From Alteripontixanthobacter sp. (GTDB taxonomy: Bacteria; Pseudomonadota; Alphaproteobacteria; Sphingomonadales; Sphingomonadaceae): a stretch of DNA of 64,000 nucleotides. Positions 54,030-63,425 of this stretch are shown here, in pieces. The stretch's first letter is position 1. The number at the start of each line of letters is the position of its first letter. The notes under the pieces were generated by a model. That model worked only from the letters and a program-made list of their open reading frames with translations, was not told where the DNA came from and searched no databases. The position numbers and the translations under genes are program-made. The stretch spans positions 806,001 through 870,000 of the forward strand of contig JBDVPM010000008.1 in assembly GCA_039968605.1 (NCBI GenBank), given 5' to 3'.

Positions 54030-54872
54030 GTGTCTGAATTCGACGAACCTCTTTGCGCCGGACTCTATATAGTCGCCACCCCGATTGGCAATCTCGGCGA
54101 TATAACGGTCCGGGCAGCCGATATATTGCGGCGCTGCGACGGTGTGGCGTGCGAGGACACGCGCGTCACAGGTAAATTGATGAAACATCTGGGCGCGAGC
54201 AAGCCCCTGTGGCGCTATGACGATCATAGCGGAGAGCGTGATCGGGCGCGGCTGATCGAATCGATGACAGACCGCGCGGTTGCCTTGGTGAGCGATGCGG
54301 GCACACCGCTGGTGTCCGATCCTGGCTATCGCCTGGTAAAGGAAGCGCGCGCGGCGGGTGTGCCGATTACCAGCCTGCCTGGGCCGTGCGCGGCAATTGC
54401 CGGATTGACGCTGAGCGGATTGCCCAATGCGCGGTTCCTGTTTGCCGGATTCCTGCCAGTGAAGGAAAAGGCTCGGCGCGAGGCTCTTGAAGAATTGTCC
54501 GACGTCGATGCCACGCTGATCTTTTACGAAACCGGTCCGCGGCTGGTGAAATCGCTGAATGCCCTCGATGCGCTATGGCCCGAACGCGAGGTTTCGGTCG
54601 CGCGCGAATTGACCAAGCTGCACGAGGAATGCCGGACCGGCGCGGCAGCGGAACTAAGCGAACATTATACGGCGCACCCGCCCAAGGGCGAGATCGTCCT
54701 GCTGGTCGCGCCGCCAGTGCCGGGCGACGGAGCCGCCGTTGATATGGACAGCCTGCTGCGCGAGGCACTGGCGCATGACAAACCTTCGCAGGCGGCGGGC
54801 AAGGTTGCCAGGGCGACCGGCCTCGACCGCAAGCTGCTCTATGCCCGCGCGCTGGAATTGCGCGGTTCATGA
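54030..54872 (+). CDS. rsmI: 16S rRNA (cytidine 1402-2'-O)-methyltransferase
   Basis: A 280-residue SAM-dependent rRNA methyltransferase (YraL). GLYIVATPIGNLGDIT near residue 10, CEDTRVTGKL, VSDAGTPLVSDPGY and FVFE-like FAGFLPVKEKAR, then EVLLVAP-like EIVLLVAPP are family features. The GTG at 54030 gives the usual short N-terminus; an ATG at 53991 would overlap the start of the divergent lipoprotein gene. Overlaps yraN by 4 bases. Confidence 0.93.
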   Translation: MSEFDEPLCAGLYIVATPIGNLGDITVRAADILRRCDGVACEDTRVTGKLMKHLGASKPLWRYDDHSGERDRARLIESMTDRAVALVSDAGTPLVSDPGYRLVKEARAAGVPITSLPGPCAAIAGLTLSGLPNARFLFAGFLPVKEKARREALEELSDVDATLIFYETGPRLVKSLNALDALWPEREVSVARELTKLHEECRTGAAAELSEHYTAHPPKGEIVLLVAPPVPGDGAAVDMDSLLREALAHDKPSQAAGKVARATGLDRKLLYARALELRGS

Positions 54873-55219
54873 GGCGGCAAATCGCCGAAAAACGCGGGCG
54901 GAAGGGCGAGAGATTCGCGCAGATATGGCTGGCGCTGCAGGGTTGGCGCACGCTGGGCAAGCGGGTGAAAACGCCGGTCGGCGAAATCGACCTGATCATG
55001 AAACGCGGCAATATGGTGGCATTTGTCGAGGTAAAGTGGCGGCGCAAGGCCAGCGAGCTGGACTTCGCGATCGACGAATATCGCCTGCGCCGCGTGGCTG
55101 CCGCTGTGCAATGCGTAAGTCATGACTATGTTCTGGGCGGCGAGGATATGCGCGTGGACGTGATGCTGCTTGCACCCGGCCACCGCCCGCGCCACATCGA
55201 AAACGCTTGGATGCCGTAA
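54869..55219 (+). CDS. YraN family nuclease-like protein (UPF0102)
   Basis: A 116-residue protein with the PD-(D/E)XK fold. GERFAQIWLALQGWRTLGKR-type N-terminus, GEIDLIM with the catalytic-type Glu and Asp, and AFVEVKWRR supply the ExK motif. It is coupled to rsmI by a 4-base overlap, the standard rsmI-yraN order. Probable nuclease, substrate unknown. Confidence 0.92.
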   Translation: MRRQIAEKRGRKGERFAQIWLALQGWRTLGKRVKTPVGEIDLIMKRGNMVAFVEVKWRRKASELDFAIDEYRLRRVAAAVQCVSHDYVLGGEDMRVDVMLLAPGHRPRHIENAWMP

Positions 55220-55230
55220 TTGGAGTGCGC

Positions 55231-56196
55231 ATGCCCCTGAAAATAGCCGTCCAGATGGACCCGATGGACTCGATCAAGATTGGCGGCGATTCCAGCTTTG
55301 CCCTGATGCTGGCCGCGCAGTCGCGCGGACACGAGGTGTGGCATTACGATGCACGTTCGCTCGCCTGGGAAACTACCGAAGTGGGCGGCAGCCTGACGGC
55401 ACATGCCGCGCCGGTATCGGTGCAGCGGGTTGAGGGTGACCATTACTCCATGCAAGAGCGCCGGCGCATCGACCTGGCGCGCGATATCGACGTGGTGCTG
55501 ATGCGGCAGGATCCGCCTTTCGACCTCGGCTATATCAGCGCGGCCCTGCTGCTCGACCGGCTGAAAGGCCAGACGCTGGTCGTCAACGATCCGCGTGAGG
55601 TGGTGAACGCGCCCGAAAAGATGTTCGTGCTCGATTACGTGCAATATATGCCGCCAACGCTGATTGCGCGGCAGCTGGACGATGTGCGCGCGTTCCAGGC
55701 CAGGCACGGCCCGGTGGTGGTGAAGCCGCTGCACGGCAATGGCGGCAAGGCGATCTTCAAGGTGCCCGCCGATGGCGAGAACCTGTCAGCCTTGTTCGAG
55801 GTGTTCAACCAAACCTGGCCCGAACCGCACATGGTGCAGCCGTTCCTCCCCGAAGTGGCCGAAGGAGACAAACGCATCGTGCTGATCGATGGGGAGTTTA
55901 CCGGCGCGATCAATCGCAAGCCCGGACAGGGCGAGTTCCGCTCCAATCTCGCCCAGGGCGGTTATGCCGAGGCGGCTACGCTGACGGCGCGCGAGGAAGA
56001 GATTTGCGCGGCGATGGGGCCGGAGTTGAAGCGGCGCGGGCTGGTCTTCGTGGGGATCGATGTGATCGGCGGAAAATGGCTAACGGAAATCAACGTTACC
56101 TCGCCCACCGGAATCGTCGCCATCGACCAGTTCAACGGCACCGACACACCTGCGCTGATCTGGGACGCGATCGAGCGGCGACACGCCAATATGTAG
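55231..56196 (+). CDS. gshB: Glutathione synthetase
   Basis: A 321-residue ATP-grasp enzyme, the second step of glutathione synthesis. Near the N-terminus is QMDPMDSIKIGGDSSFALML. The ATP-grasp region has VVKPLHGNGGKAIFKV and QPFLPEVAEGDKRIVLIDGE, and C-terminal EINVTSPTGI is the family ending. The ATG at 55231 has GGAG just upstream. Lies 11 bases after yraN, likely the same operon. Confidence 0.96.
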   Translation: MPLKIAVQMDPMDSIKIGGDSSFALMLAAQSRGHEVWHYDARSLAWETTEVGGSLTAHAAPVSVQRVEGDHYSMQERRRIDLARDIDVVLMRQDPPFDLGYISAALLLDRLKGQTLVVNDPREVVNAPEKMFVLDYVQYMPPTLIARQLDDVRAFQARHGPVVVKPLHGNGGKAIFKVPADGENLSALFEVFNQTWPEPHMVQPFLPEVAEGDKRIVLIDGEFTGAINRKPGQGEFRSNLAQGGYAEAATLTAREEEICAAMGPELKRRGLVFVGIDVIGGKWLTEINVTSPTGIVAIDQFNGTDTPALIWDAIERRHANM

Positions 56197-56218
56197 GCTT
56201 GGGCAACCGGGGGCGGGC

Positions 56219-57118
56219 CTAGTCCTTCTCTCGCGGATGGGCGCCGCGATAGGCATCCAGCAAGGTTGCCGCATCGACCTGCGTATAGATTTGCGTCGAT
56301 CCCAGGCTGGCATGTCCGAGCAATTCCTGCAGCGAACGCAGATCGGCGCCAACCCCCAGCAAATGGGTTGCAAAGCTGTGCCGCAGCGCATGAGGCGTGG
56401 CGGTTGCCGGAAGTCCCAATGCCTCGCGCGCGCGCGCCACCGCCTTTTGCACCATGCCCGGCGATAGCGGCCCGCCCTTCGCGCCTCGGAACATCGGCGC
56501 ATCGGCAGCAATCGGCCACGGACATTTGCTCACATAGTCGGCCACGGCCTGCTGGACGATGGGCAGGATCGGCACGGCCCGTTGCTTGCCGCCTTTGCCG
56601 GTGACCGTCAAAGTTGACCCTAACGGCACGTCGCCGCCGGACAGCGACAGGGCTTCCGCAATCCGCAGACCCGATCCGTAAAGCAGCAGCAAGACCGCAC
56701 GGTCCCGCGCACCGATCCAGTCGGCACTGGCATTGCCTGCCACCAGATCGGCCAGATTGGCTGCATCGTCCGGGGTGACGGGGCGGGGCAGGCCCTTTTT
56801 TATACGCGGTCCGCGCAGCCGTGGCGCGCCGGCCTTGTCCAGACCCTCCTGCTCGCGGGCATAGGTGATCAGCGCCTTGATGGCGGATAGCTCCCGCGCG
56901 GCTGATGCGTTGGACAGACCCTCGGCCCGCCGAGCCGCCAGATGCGCGCGCAGCGCCGGAGCTTGCAAGCGGGCGACCCCGCCAAAATCGGTCAGATCCT
57001 GTGCATCCAGCAGACGGTTTGCCGCCGCCAGATAGGCGCGCACGGTATGCGGGCTGCGCCGCAGATTGTCGGTCAGATGGCCGCGCCATTGCTCCAGCAG
57101 ATCAGGCCGCGCCATCAA
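56219..57118 (-). CDS. xerC: Site-specific tyrosine recombinase XerC
   Basis: A 299-residue recombinase resolving chromosome dimers at dif with XerD. Catalytic residues: Arg in YGSGLRIAEAL, Lys in VTGKGGKQR, His-x-x-Arg in HALRHSFATHL, a further His in LLGHASLG, and the nucleophile Tyr in STQIYTQV. The N-terminal SAM-like domain has RSPHTVRAYLAA. Overlaps the hemW stop and start by 4 bases. No dif site was recognised nearby. Confidence 0.93.
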   Translation of the reverse strand: MMARPDLLEQWRGHLTDNLRRSPHTVRAYLAAANRLLDAQDLTDFGGVARLQAPALRAHLAARRAEGLSNASAARELSAIKALITYAREQEGLDKAGAPRLRGPRIKKGLPRPVTPDDAANLADLVAGNASADWIGARDRAVLLLLYGSGLRIAEALSLSGGDVPLGSTLTVTGKGGKQRAVPILPIVQQAVADYVSKCPWPIAADAPMFRGAKGGPLSPGMVQKAVARAREALGLPATATPHALRHSFATHLLGVGADLRSLQELLGHASLGSTQIYTQVDAATLLDAYRGAHPREKD

Positions 57119-58263
57119 GCCACCAGTTCGGCGGGCACCAGCTCCGCCAGCAGCGCATCGAGCAGCGGCATACCGGCCGGTGTCACCCCGATACGCTCGC
57201 CGCTGGACCAGGCGAGGCCGAGGTCGCGGTAAAGCGCCAGCCGCTCGGCATCGATCAGCTGGCCAGGTGAAATGGCGAACCGTTCGGCCAGATCGCCGGG
57301 CGCGATACCCTCTGCCAGCCGCAGGCCCATAAGCAGCGCCTCCGATGCCTGCTCGCGGCGGGGTAGGGCACGCTCTTCCGACAGGCCGTGCCCCTCTGCC
57401 TCAACCGCCGCCAGCCAGTTTTCAGGCTTCTTGTGGCGCAAGGTCGCGTGGCCGCCTCGACGACCATGCGCGCCGGGGCCGATGCCGCAATAATCGCGGT
57501 AGCGCCAATAGGTCAGGTTGTGGCGGCTTTCCTGGCCGGGGCGCGCATGGTTGCTCACTTCATAGGCGGGCATTCCGGCAGCGTCTGTCAGGCTGCGCGT
57601 CACGTCGAACAGGTCCGCCGCCGGGTCGCCGCCGAGCGGAGTAAACTGCCCCCGCCGGACATCGGTGGCGAAACGCGTCCCCGGCTCTATCGTCAGTTGG
57701 TAGAGCGACAAATGATCCGTCCCGAACCCGAGCGCGCGTTGCAATTGCTCGCGCCAATGCGCCTCGCTCTGGCCCGGCAGGGCGTAGATCAGGTCGAAAC
57801 TCACCCGCCGGAACACAGCTTGCGCGGTTTCGAGCGCGGCAAGTCCTTCGGCCGCACCGTGCAGGCGGCCGAGAAACCGCAGCGCCTCATCATCGAGCGA
57901 CTGTAGCCCGAGCGATACCCGGTTTACGCCCGCCGCCGCCAGCCCGGCGAACTTCGCCGCCTCGACCGAGGATGGGTTCGCTTCCAGCGTGATCTCGATA
58001 TCTGCAGCGAAGCCCCACAATGCCTCCGCCTCGGCCAGCAACGTAGCGACCAGTGCGGGCGGCATCAGCGAGGGCGTGCCACCGCCGAAGAACACGCTGT
58101 CCAGCGGCTCGTCCGCAGCCAACTTTGCCTCGTGCCGCATATCGGCCAGCATGGATGCGCGCCACAGATCGTGATCGACCTTGTCGCGGACATGGCTGTT
58201 GAAGTCGCAATAGGGGCACTTTTTCGCGCAGAAGGGCCAGTGGATGTAAAGTGCGCGCGCCAT
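57115..58263 (-). CDS. hemW: Radical SAM heme chaperone HemW
   Basis: A 382-residue radical SAM protein; HemW inserts heme rather than oxidising coproporphyrinogen. The cluster motif reads CAKKCPYC near the N-terminus, followed by FGGGTPSLM and RVSLGLQSLDD. YQLTIEPGTRF and a HemW-type C-terminal domain follow. The ATG at 58263 gives MARALYIHWPFC; overlaps the downstream xerC by 4 bases. Confidence 0.95.
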   Translation of the reverse strand: MARALYIHWPFCAKKCPYCDFNSHVRDKVDHDLWRASMLADMRHEAKLAADEPLDSVFFGGGTPSLMPPALVATLLAEAEALWGFAADIEITLEANPSSVEAAKFAGLAAAGVNRVSLGLQSLDDEALRFLGRLHGAAEGLAALETAQAVFRRVSFDLIYALPGQSEAHWREQLQRALGFGTDHLSLYQLTIEPGTRFATDVRRGQFTPLGGDPAADLFDVTRSLTDAAGMPAYEVSNHARPGQESRHNLTYWRYRDYCGIGPGAHGRRGGHATLRHKKPENWLAAVEAEGHGLSEERALPRREQASEALLMGLRLAEGIAPGDLAERFAISPGQLIDAERLALYRDLGLAWSSGERIGVTPAGMPLLDALLAELVPAELVA

Positions 58264-58307
58264 CCGGCTTTCAGAATCCGTTAACACCGTGAAGTCAAGA
58301 TGCGTGG

Positions 58308-58862
58308 ATGGGATCGGGACGAATTTCAGCGGGGCTGGGCGGCGCTTTTGCGATGATGGCTGCTTTCGCGGCTACCGCCCTCGCTCTGCCTGCCCAGGCG
58401 CAGGACGAGGCGCGGGAGCGACTCGATCCATTCTCCCGCGCGCTGCTGTACGAACATAACCGGGAACGGGCGCTGACCGGTGCGCCGGACTTGCGCTGGA
58501 GCCGTGCTTTACAAGACGATGCCCGCCAATGGGCGGACCATCTGGCGCGTACCGGACGCTTCGAGCACGCCGGCTACGAACAGCGCCGCAAGGCTGGCGA
58601 AAACCTCTGGATGGGATCGGCAGGACTTTACTCGGCGCAGGACATGATCGGCGGTTTCCTGTCGGAAAAGCGCGATTTTCGCTCCGGCCAATTCCCCGAT
58701 GTCTCGCGCACCGGCCGCTGGAGCGATGTGGGCCATTACACGCAGATCATCTGGCGCGATACGCGCGAAGTGGGGTGCGCGGTGGCCCGTTCGCGCGTCA
58801 ACGATGTGCTCGTGTGCCGCTATTACCCGTCGGGCAATGTGATCGGCGAATATATCGATTGA
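58308..58862 (+). CDS. CAP (SCP/PR-1) domain secreted protein
   Basis: A 184-residue protein with a signal peptide ending PAQAQ and one CAP domain: LLYEHNRERALTGAPDLRW, WADHLARTGRFEHAG, GENLWMG, GHYTQIIWRDTREVGCAVA and CRYYPSGN. Two Cys could form a disulfide. Function in alphaproteobacteria is unknown. Its TGA is directly adjacent to the convergent rdgB stop, with no intergenic base. Confidence 0.9.
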   Translation: MGSGRISAGLGGAFAMMAAFAATALALPAQAQDEARERLDPFSRALLYEHNRERALTGAPDLRWSRALQDDARQWADHLARTGRFEHAGYEQRRKAGENLWMGSAGLYSAQDMIGGFLSEKRDFRSGQFPDVSRTGRWSDVGHYTQIIWRDTREVGCAVARSRVNDVLVCRYYPSGNVIGEYID

Positions 58863-59501
58863 TCAGCCGAACTGGTCCGCGACAAGCTTGGCAAAAGCAT
58901 CGGCGCGGTGGCTGATGGCGTGCTTTTCCGCCGGGTCGATTTCCGCAAAAGTCTGCTTGCGGTCGCCCGCCCGATTGCCCGGCACGAACACCGGATCATA
59001 ACCAAAGCCCATTTCGCCGCGCGGCGGCCAGGTCAACGAACCATCGATGCGCCCTTCATACACCGCAGTCTCGCCATCGGGCCAGGCAAGGGCCAGGACG
59101 CAGGAAAACCACGCATCGCGCGGTGTATCGGGCCCTTTTGCGGCGAGCATGCCTTCCACCTTGCCCATCGCCATGTACCAGTCGCGCCCGGGATCGCCTT
59201 CGAACCACTGCCGTTCCGCCCAATCGGCGGTGTAGACGCCGGGGCGGCCATCCAGTGCGGCGACCGACAGCCCGCTATCGTCGGCCAGCGAGACTATTCC
59301 CGAAGCCTGCGCCGAGGCACGCGCCTTCAGCACGGCGTTCTGCACGAATGTGGTCCCGGTTTCCTGGGGTTCCGGCAGGCCGAGCGATCCGGCGGAGATG
59401 CATTGCAGCCCGCGCGGCTCCATCAGGGCCGAAATTTCTTTCAGCTTGCCCGCATTATGCGTGGCGATCACCAGCTTGCCGGAACCCAGGCGGTGCGTCA
59501 T
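58863..59501 (-). CDS. rdgB: XTP/dITP diphosphatase
   Basis: A 212-residue house-cleaning NTPase removing dITP, dHAPTP and XTP. N-terminal [15 protein letters not shown], then [21 protein letters not shown] with the catalytic Asp pair, and GFGYDPVF near the C-terminus are the Ham1 signatures. The ATG overlaps the rph stop by 4 bases, the common rph-rdgB order. Confidence 0.96.
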   Translation of the reverse strand: MTHRLGSGKLVIATHNAGKLKEISALMEPRGLQCISAGSLGLPEPQETGTTFVQNAVLKARASAQASGIVSLADDSGLSVAALDGRPGVYTADWAERQWFEGDPGRDWYMAMGKVEGMLAAKGPDTPRDAWFSCVLALAWPDGETAVYEGRIDGSLTWPPRGEMGFGYDPVFVPGNRAGDRKQTFAEIDPAEKHAISHRADAFAKLVADQFG

Positions 59502-60217
59502 TTTATGGCTTGCTCCTGAGCGGCGAAGATACCGTCGCAGCCGATCCGGGCGAGGCGCAGCAGGCGCAGCAGGCCTTCCTCGTCGTAGGTCGCACCCTCT
59601 GCCGTGGCCTGCGCCTCGGCAATGCGTCCGCCTTCCAGCAGCACGAAATTCGCATCCGCATCGGCGTTGGAATCCTCGGCATAGTCGAGGTCGAGTACCG
59701 GATCGCCATTGTAGATGCCGCAACTTATGGCGGCGATCTTGCCCTGGATCGGGTCTTCGGCGATCAGCGTGTCGGCCATCAGCTTGTTCACCGCCAGACG
59801 CAGCGCCACCCATGCCCCGGAAATGGCCGCGGTGCGCGTGCCGCCATCTGCCTGGAGGACATCGCAATCGAGGGTGATCTGCCGCTCGCCCAGCTTGCTG
59901 AGATCGACCACCGAACGCAGCGAGCGTCCGATCAGCCGCTGGATTTCCTGCGTGCGCCCGCTCTGCTTGCCGCGCGCTGCCTCGCGGCTGCCGCGCGTGT
60001 GGGTTGCGCGGGGCAGCATCGAATATTCGCCGGTCACCCAGCCTTCGCCCTTGCCGCGAAGCCAAGGCGGAATACGTTCTTCCACGCTGGCGGTGCACAG
60101 CACGCGCGTTTCGCCGAACGAGATCAGGCAGGATCCTTCGGCATGTTTGGTAAAGCCGGTTTCGATGGTGACGGCCCGCATTTCGTCGGGCGCGCGTCCG
60201 GATGGTCGCATCTGCAT
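59498..60217 (-). CDS. rph: Ribonuclease PH
   Basis: A 239-residue phosphorolytic 3'-to-5' exoribonuclease trimming tRNA 3' ends. [71 protein letters not shown] and [12 protein letters not shown] are all present. Upstream is a short gap shared with divergent hrcA, so the two are divergently transcribed from 60218-60298. Confidence 0.97.
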   Translation of the reverse strand: MQMRPSGRAPDEMRAVTIETGFTKHAEGSCLISFGETRVLCTASVEERIPPWLRGKGEGWVTGEYSMLPRATHTRGSREAARGKQSGRTQEIQRLIGRSLRSVVDLSKLGERQITLDCDVLQADGGTRTAAISGAWVALRLAVNKLMADTLIAEDPIQGKIAAISCGIYNGDPVLDLDYAEDSNADADANFVLLEGGRIAEAQATAEGATYDEEGLLRLLRLARIGCDGIFAAQEQAIK

Positions 60218-60264
60218 TTGTCCTTGAATAGATCGTGTCGGCAGCCGCGTTAGGCGCTTGGCCC

Positions 60265-60292
60265 TTGAGGCTGCAAGGGTAGTCTCTACACT
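60265..60292 (+). promoter_or_regulatory. Candidate hrcA promoter, leaderless type
   Basis: TTGAGG (60265-60270), 16-base spacer, TACACT (60287-60292), and only 6 bases to the ATG at 60299. This predicts a transcript starting at or next to the ATG. No CIRCE element (TTAGCACTC-N9-GAGTGCTAA) is seen in this gap, so HrcA control here is not supported by the sequence. Confidence 0.5.
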
Positions 60293-60298
60293 GTACCC

Positions 60299-61354
60299 AT
60301 GCCGACCCCGCCCGTAACCGAATTGACCGACCGCGCCCGCGCCATTTTCCAGCTGGTCGTGGAAGGCTATATCGATAGCGGCCAGCCGGTCGGCAGCAAG
60401 ACCTTGGCGGGCGGGCGCGGGGTGGACTTGTCCCCGGCCTCAATCCGTTCCGTCCTGGCGGAGCTGGAATCGCTTGGCTTGCTGGCTGCGCCGCATACCA
60501 GCGCGGGGAGGCTTCCGACCCAGACCGGGCTGAGGCTGTTCGTGGACGGCATGATGCAGGTTGCCGAACCCACCCGGGCCGAACGCGCCGCGATCGAGAA
60601 GCGATTGTCCGAACCCGGCCCGATCGAGCAGGCGCTGGAGCAGACCAGCGCGGTGCTGTCCGACATATCGGGCGCAGCGGGCATGGTGCTGGTCCCCCGG
60701 CGCGAGCCACGGCTCGCGCAGCTGTCATTGGTCGGGCTAGGGCAGGGCAAAGCGCTCGCGGTGGTCGTGGGCGAAGATGGCGCCATCGAAAACCGGGTGA
60801 TGGAGCTGGACGGTACGGCAAGTCCATCTGCGCTGGAACAGGCCAGCAATTACATCACCGCGCATCTGGCGGGCCGCACTCTGGCGGAGGCGGCCAAGGC
60901 GATGCAGCACGAATTGGCTTCGGGCCGCTCGCAGCTGGACGAGGTCAGCCGCGACCTCGTCGAACGCGGGCTGGCGGTGTGGAGCAAGGATGCAGCGCAG
61001 CGCCCGGTGCTGATCGTGCGGGGACAGTCCAACCTGCTCGATGAAGAGGCACTGGGCGATCTGGAACGGGTGCGGCAATTGCTCGACGATCTGGAAAACA
61101 AGCAATCGGTCGCCGAATTGCTCGACAGTGCACGCGACGCGGAATCGACCCGCATTTTCATCGGCAGCGAGAACCAGCTATTCGGCCTGTCCGGCTCCAG
61201 CGTGATCGCCTCGCCCTATCGCGACCGCGAGGGCAGCGTGGTGGGAGTATTGGGCGTGATCGGCCCCACGCGGTTGAATTACGCCCGCGTCGTGCCCATG
61301 GTTGATTTCACGGCCCGCTCGCTGGAAAAGGCGATGGGCAAATTGACCGGTTAA
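60299..61354 (+). CDS. hrcA: Heat-inducible repressor HrcA
   Basis: A 351-residue repressor of chaperone operons that binds CIRCE. N-terminal winged helix [28 protein letters not shown], then [19 protein letters not shown] and [16 protein letters not shown]-terminal GAF-like domain with [25 protein letters not shown]. The order hrcA-grpE is normal in alphaproteobacteria. Confidence 0.96.
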   Translation: MPTPPVTELTDRARAIFQLVVEGYIDSGQPVGSKTLAGGRGVDLSPASIRSVLAELESLGLLAAPHTSAGRLPTQTGLRLFVDGMMQVAEPTRAERAAIEKRLSEPGPIEQALEQTSAVLSDISGAAGMVLVPRREPRLAQLSLVGLGQGKALAVVVGEDGAIENRVMELDGTASPSALEQASNYITAHLAGRTLAEAAKAMQHELASGRSQLDEVSRDLVERGLAVWSKDAAQRPVLIVRGQSNLLDEEALGDLERVRQLLDDLENKQSVAELLDSARDAESTRIFIGSENQLFGLSGSSVIASPYRDREGSVVGVLGVIGPTRLNYARVVPMVDFTARSLEKAMGKLTG

Positions 61355-61373
61355 CAGGCGAAAATCTACCATT

Positions 61374-61982
61374 ATGAGCGAAAACGAGAAACCGGGAGCC
61401 GAAGCGCTCTCCGAAGACGAGAAGGCAAAGGCCGAGGAACTGAAGGGCGTGCCCGAAGAAATGCTGGCCGATAATGACGGCGAGGAAGGCGCGGATGAGG
61501 AGCCGAGCGTAGAAGACGCGCTGGCCGAATTGCGCGAGAATCTCGCCAAGGCGAATCAGGACGTGCTCTATGCGCGGGCCGAAACGCAGAATGTCCGCCG
61601 CCGGATGGAAAAGGACGTATCCGATGCGCGCGCCTATGCCGCGACCGGCTTTGCCCGCGATATCTTGTCGGTGGCTGATAATCTGTCGCGCGCGGTCGAT
61701 GCTATTCCCGAAGATCTGCGCGAGGATAGCAAGTTCAAGGGTCTTGTTGCCGGAATCCAGGCGACCCAGCGTGAGCTCGACAAGGTGTTCGGCCAGCACG
61801 GTATTACCCGCGTGGCCGCAGTCGGCCTGCCGCTCGATCCCAACCAGCACCAGGCGATGATGGAAGTTCCCACCGACGATGCCGAGGCAGGCACCGTGGT
61901 CCAGGAAATGCAAAGCGGTTACATGATACGCGACCGTTTGCTGCGTCCTGCGATGGTCGGTGTCGCAAAGAAGCCGGACTGA
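61374..61982 (+). CDS. grpE: Nucleotide exchange factor GrpE
   Basis: A 202-residue cochaperone that releases ADP from DnaK. An acidic N-terminus of about 55 residues is followed by the long helical region (NQDVLYARAETQNVRRRMEKD), the helical bundle FARDILSVADNLSRAVDA, and the beta-wing motif LDPNQHQAMMEVP ending MQSGYMIRDRLLRPAMVGV. 19 bases after hrcA, same operon. Confidence 0.96.
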   Translation: MSENEKPGAEALSEDEKAKAEELKGVPEEMLADNDGEEGADEEPSVEDALAELRENLAKANQDVLYARAETQNVRRRMEKDVSDARAYAATGFARDILSVADNLSRAVDAIPEDLREDSKFKGLVAGIQATQRELDKVFGQHGITRVAAVGLPLDPNQHQAMMEVPTDDAEAGTVVQEMQSGYMIRDRLLRPAMVGVAKKPD

Positions 61983-62066
61983 ACCCGGCAGGTCCGTTTC
62001 GGCATGGCCGCGTTCAGCTTGTCTCGTCTATTCCGGTTTACGAACGGGAGCTTAAGGAGACCGGCC

Positions 62067-62363
62067 ATGAATATTCGCAAAACACTCGTACCACTGGCAG
62101 CCGCCTCGGCGCTGTCGCTATCGGCATGTGCCGAGAACTATGCCGTAGAAGGCGCAGGGCTGGGCGCGGCGGCTGGTGCTGCTGCTGCGGCGATTACCGG
62201 TGAGGACCTGGAAACCTACGCGCTTGCCGGCGCTGCGATCGGCGGTATTGCGGGTTATTTCAAGGATAAGGACAATGATTGCGACGGATTTTACGACCGC
62301 AATGGTCGCTATGTCGACGATGATTGCCGCAATGACAGCCGCTATTCCCGCTATTTCAGGTAG
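62067..62363 (+). CDS. Small glycine-zipper lipoprotein
   Basis: A 98-residue protein. The ATG at 62067 with AAGGAGA upstream gives a signal peptide and lipobox LSAC. A Gly/Ala-rich segment (GLGAAAGAAAAAITG and LAGAAIGGIAGY) resembles outer-membrane glycine-zipper proteins. The C-terminal part DNDCDGFYDRNGRYVDDDC is Asp/Tyr-rich with two Cys. Exact function unknown. Confidence 0.8.
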   Translation: MNIRKTLVPLAAASALSLSACAENYAVEGAGLGAAAGAAAAAITGEDLETYALAGAAIGGIAGYFKDKDNDCDGFYDRNGRYVDDDCRNDSRYSRYFR

Positions 62364-62391
62364 GATCGTCCACCTTTAGGGTGCGGGGCGG

Positions 62392-62844
62392 TCAGGCGGT
62401 GCGGGGAAACCGCACCAGCAGTTCATAAGCTGCAATGTCGGCCGCCCCGGCGATCTTCACGCCGTTTCTCAGCAGGAAGGCGTGCTTTACGATCTCCGCC
62501 TGCTGTTCGATCCCATAGCGTGCCAGCGGCCAGCCCGGCTTCAAGCTGTAATCGTAGCGTGCCCAAGGCATCCGGTTGAGCAACAGGAACCAGCGCCCGC
62601 GCGTCTGGACCTGCCAGACATGCACCATTTCGTGGATAAACAACCCCTGCCGGATCGTGCTTTCCTGCGCGAAATCGTCACAATAGGCGGTGCCCGACGG
62701 GTGGAAATGGATATGGCCGCGCGGGGCCATGGTGACCCGGCGCGGCTGGAAGGGAAACCACTTGCGGCGGCGGATTTTCACCGCCTTATAGTCGATCGCG
62801 TCACCGAAAACCGCGCGGGCGAGCTCGATCTCGCCAGCGGTCAG
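62392..62844 (-). CDS. Zinc-peptidase-like protein (Vgr-related) with apparent CTG start
   Basis: A 150-residue protein resembling the proteins called vgr-related in sphingomonads. The core GLFIHEMVHVWQ has an HExxH metalloprotease-like motif. The frame continues upstream past GTG at 62781 with protein-like AGEIELARAVFGDAIDY. There is no ATG, GTG or TTG there, but a CTG at 62842-62844 lies 6 bases after GGGGAG, giving TAGEIELA as the N-terminus. The GTG at 62781 is the fallback and would remove the conserved stretch. Oriented toward the lipoprotein gene. Confidence 0.7.
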   Translation of the reverse strand: MTAGEIELARAVFGDAIDYKAVKIRRRKWFPFQPRRVTMAPRGHIHFHPSGTAYCDDFAQESTIRQGLFIHEMVHVWQVQTRGRWFLLLNRMPWARYDYSLKPGWPLARYGIEQQAEIVKHAFLLRNGVKIAGAADIAAYELLVRFPRTA

Positions 62845-62897
62845 GGATCGCTCCCCGCCAACCGGACAGGGCTCGGCAAGTGCGCCAGCGGATTGGC

Positions 62898-63377
62898 TCA
62901 GCGATCTTCCCCGGCGGCGCGTACTTCGACCGGGAAGCTGTGCTTGTCACCCCCGGCGATGGTCAGCGTAACCTCGGTCACGTCGCCTGCCTTCAGATCG
63001 GGCGAGACATCGAATGCCATCACATGCATCGCCCCCGGTTCCAGCGAAACCGTTTCGCCATCGCCCACGGTGAAGGGGCTGGTTTCGACCATTTCGGTGC
63101 CGGTAACCATCTCCAGATAGCCGTGCAATTCTGTCCGCCCGGCATCGAGCATATCGAAACGGCGGACCATGATCGAGCGGTCGCCATTGTAGCTGATGTC
63201 CATGTAAAGCGCCGCAGGATTGCCCGAAACGGCGTTCAGCACCAACCGCGGGTCTTCTATGTCCAGCCCGGCAATGCCCTCGGGTGCCTGCTCGACCTGC
63301 TCCGTCTCGCCCCCGCAGGCGGACAGGCCAAGTGTGCCTAAAACAAGCGCCATCGGCGCCAGAATGTTCGTCTTCAT
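62898..63377 (-). CDS. Copper chaperone PCu(A)C
   Basis: A 159-residue periplasmic lipoprotein with lipobox LSAC, carrying the PCu(A)C fold. Copper ligands appear as ELHGYLEMV and a late GAMHVMAFD with Met and His in the family pattern H(M)x10Mx21HxM. It would deliver Cu(I) to cytochrome oxidase. The ATG at 63377 begins MKTNILAPMALV. Upstream of and in the same direction as the Vgr-related gene. Confidence 0.92.
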   Translation of the reverse strand: MKTNILAPMALVLGTLGLSACGGETEQVEQAPEGIAGLDIEDPRLVLNAVSGNPAALYMDISYNGDRSIMVRRFDMLDAGRTELHGYLEMVTGTEMVETSPFTVGDGETVSLEPGAMHVMAFDVSPDLKAGDVTEVTLTIAGGDKHSFPVEVRAAGEDR

Positions 63378-63425
63378 TGCATCATACCCCTGTTCTGCGT
63401 GGGGGATTTCTAACCGGGAACCTCC

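Noticed and set aside
56219-57118. XerC-like gene as the integrase of a genomic island
   Set aside because: Housekeeping XerC features, coupled to hemW, no direct repeats or cargo genes around it.
60218-60298. CIRCE operator in front of hrcA
   Set aside because: No TTAGCACTC/GAGTGCTAA or near version is visible in the gap.
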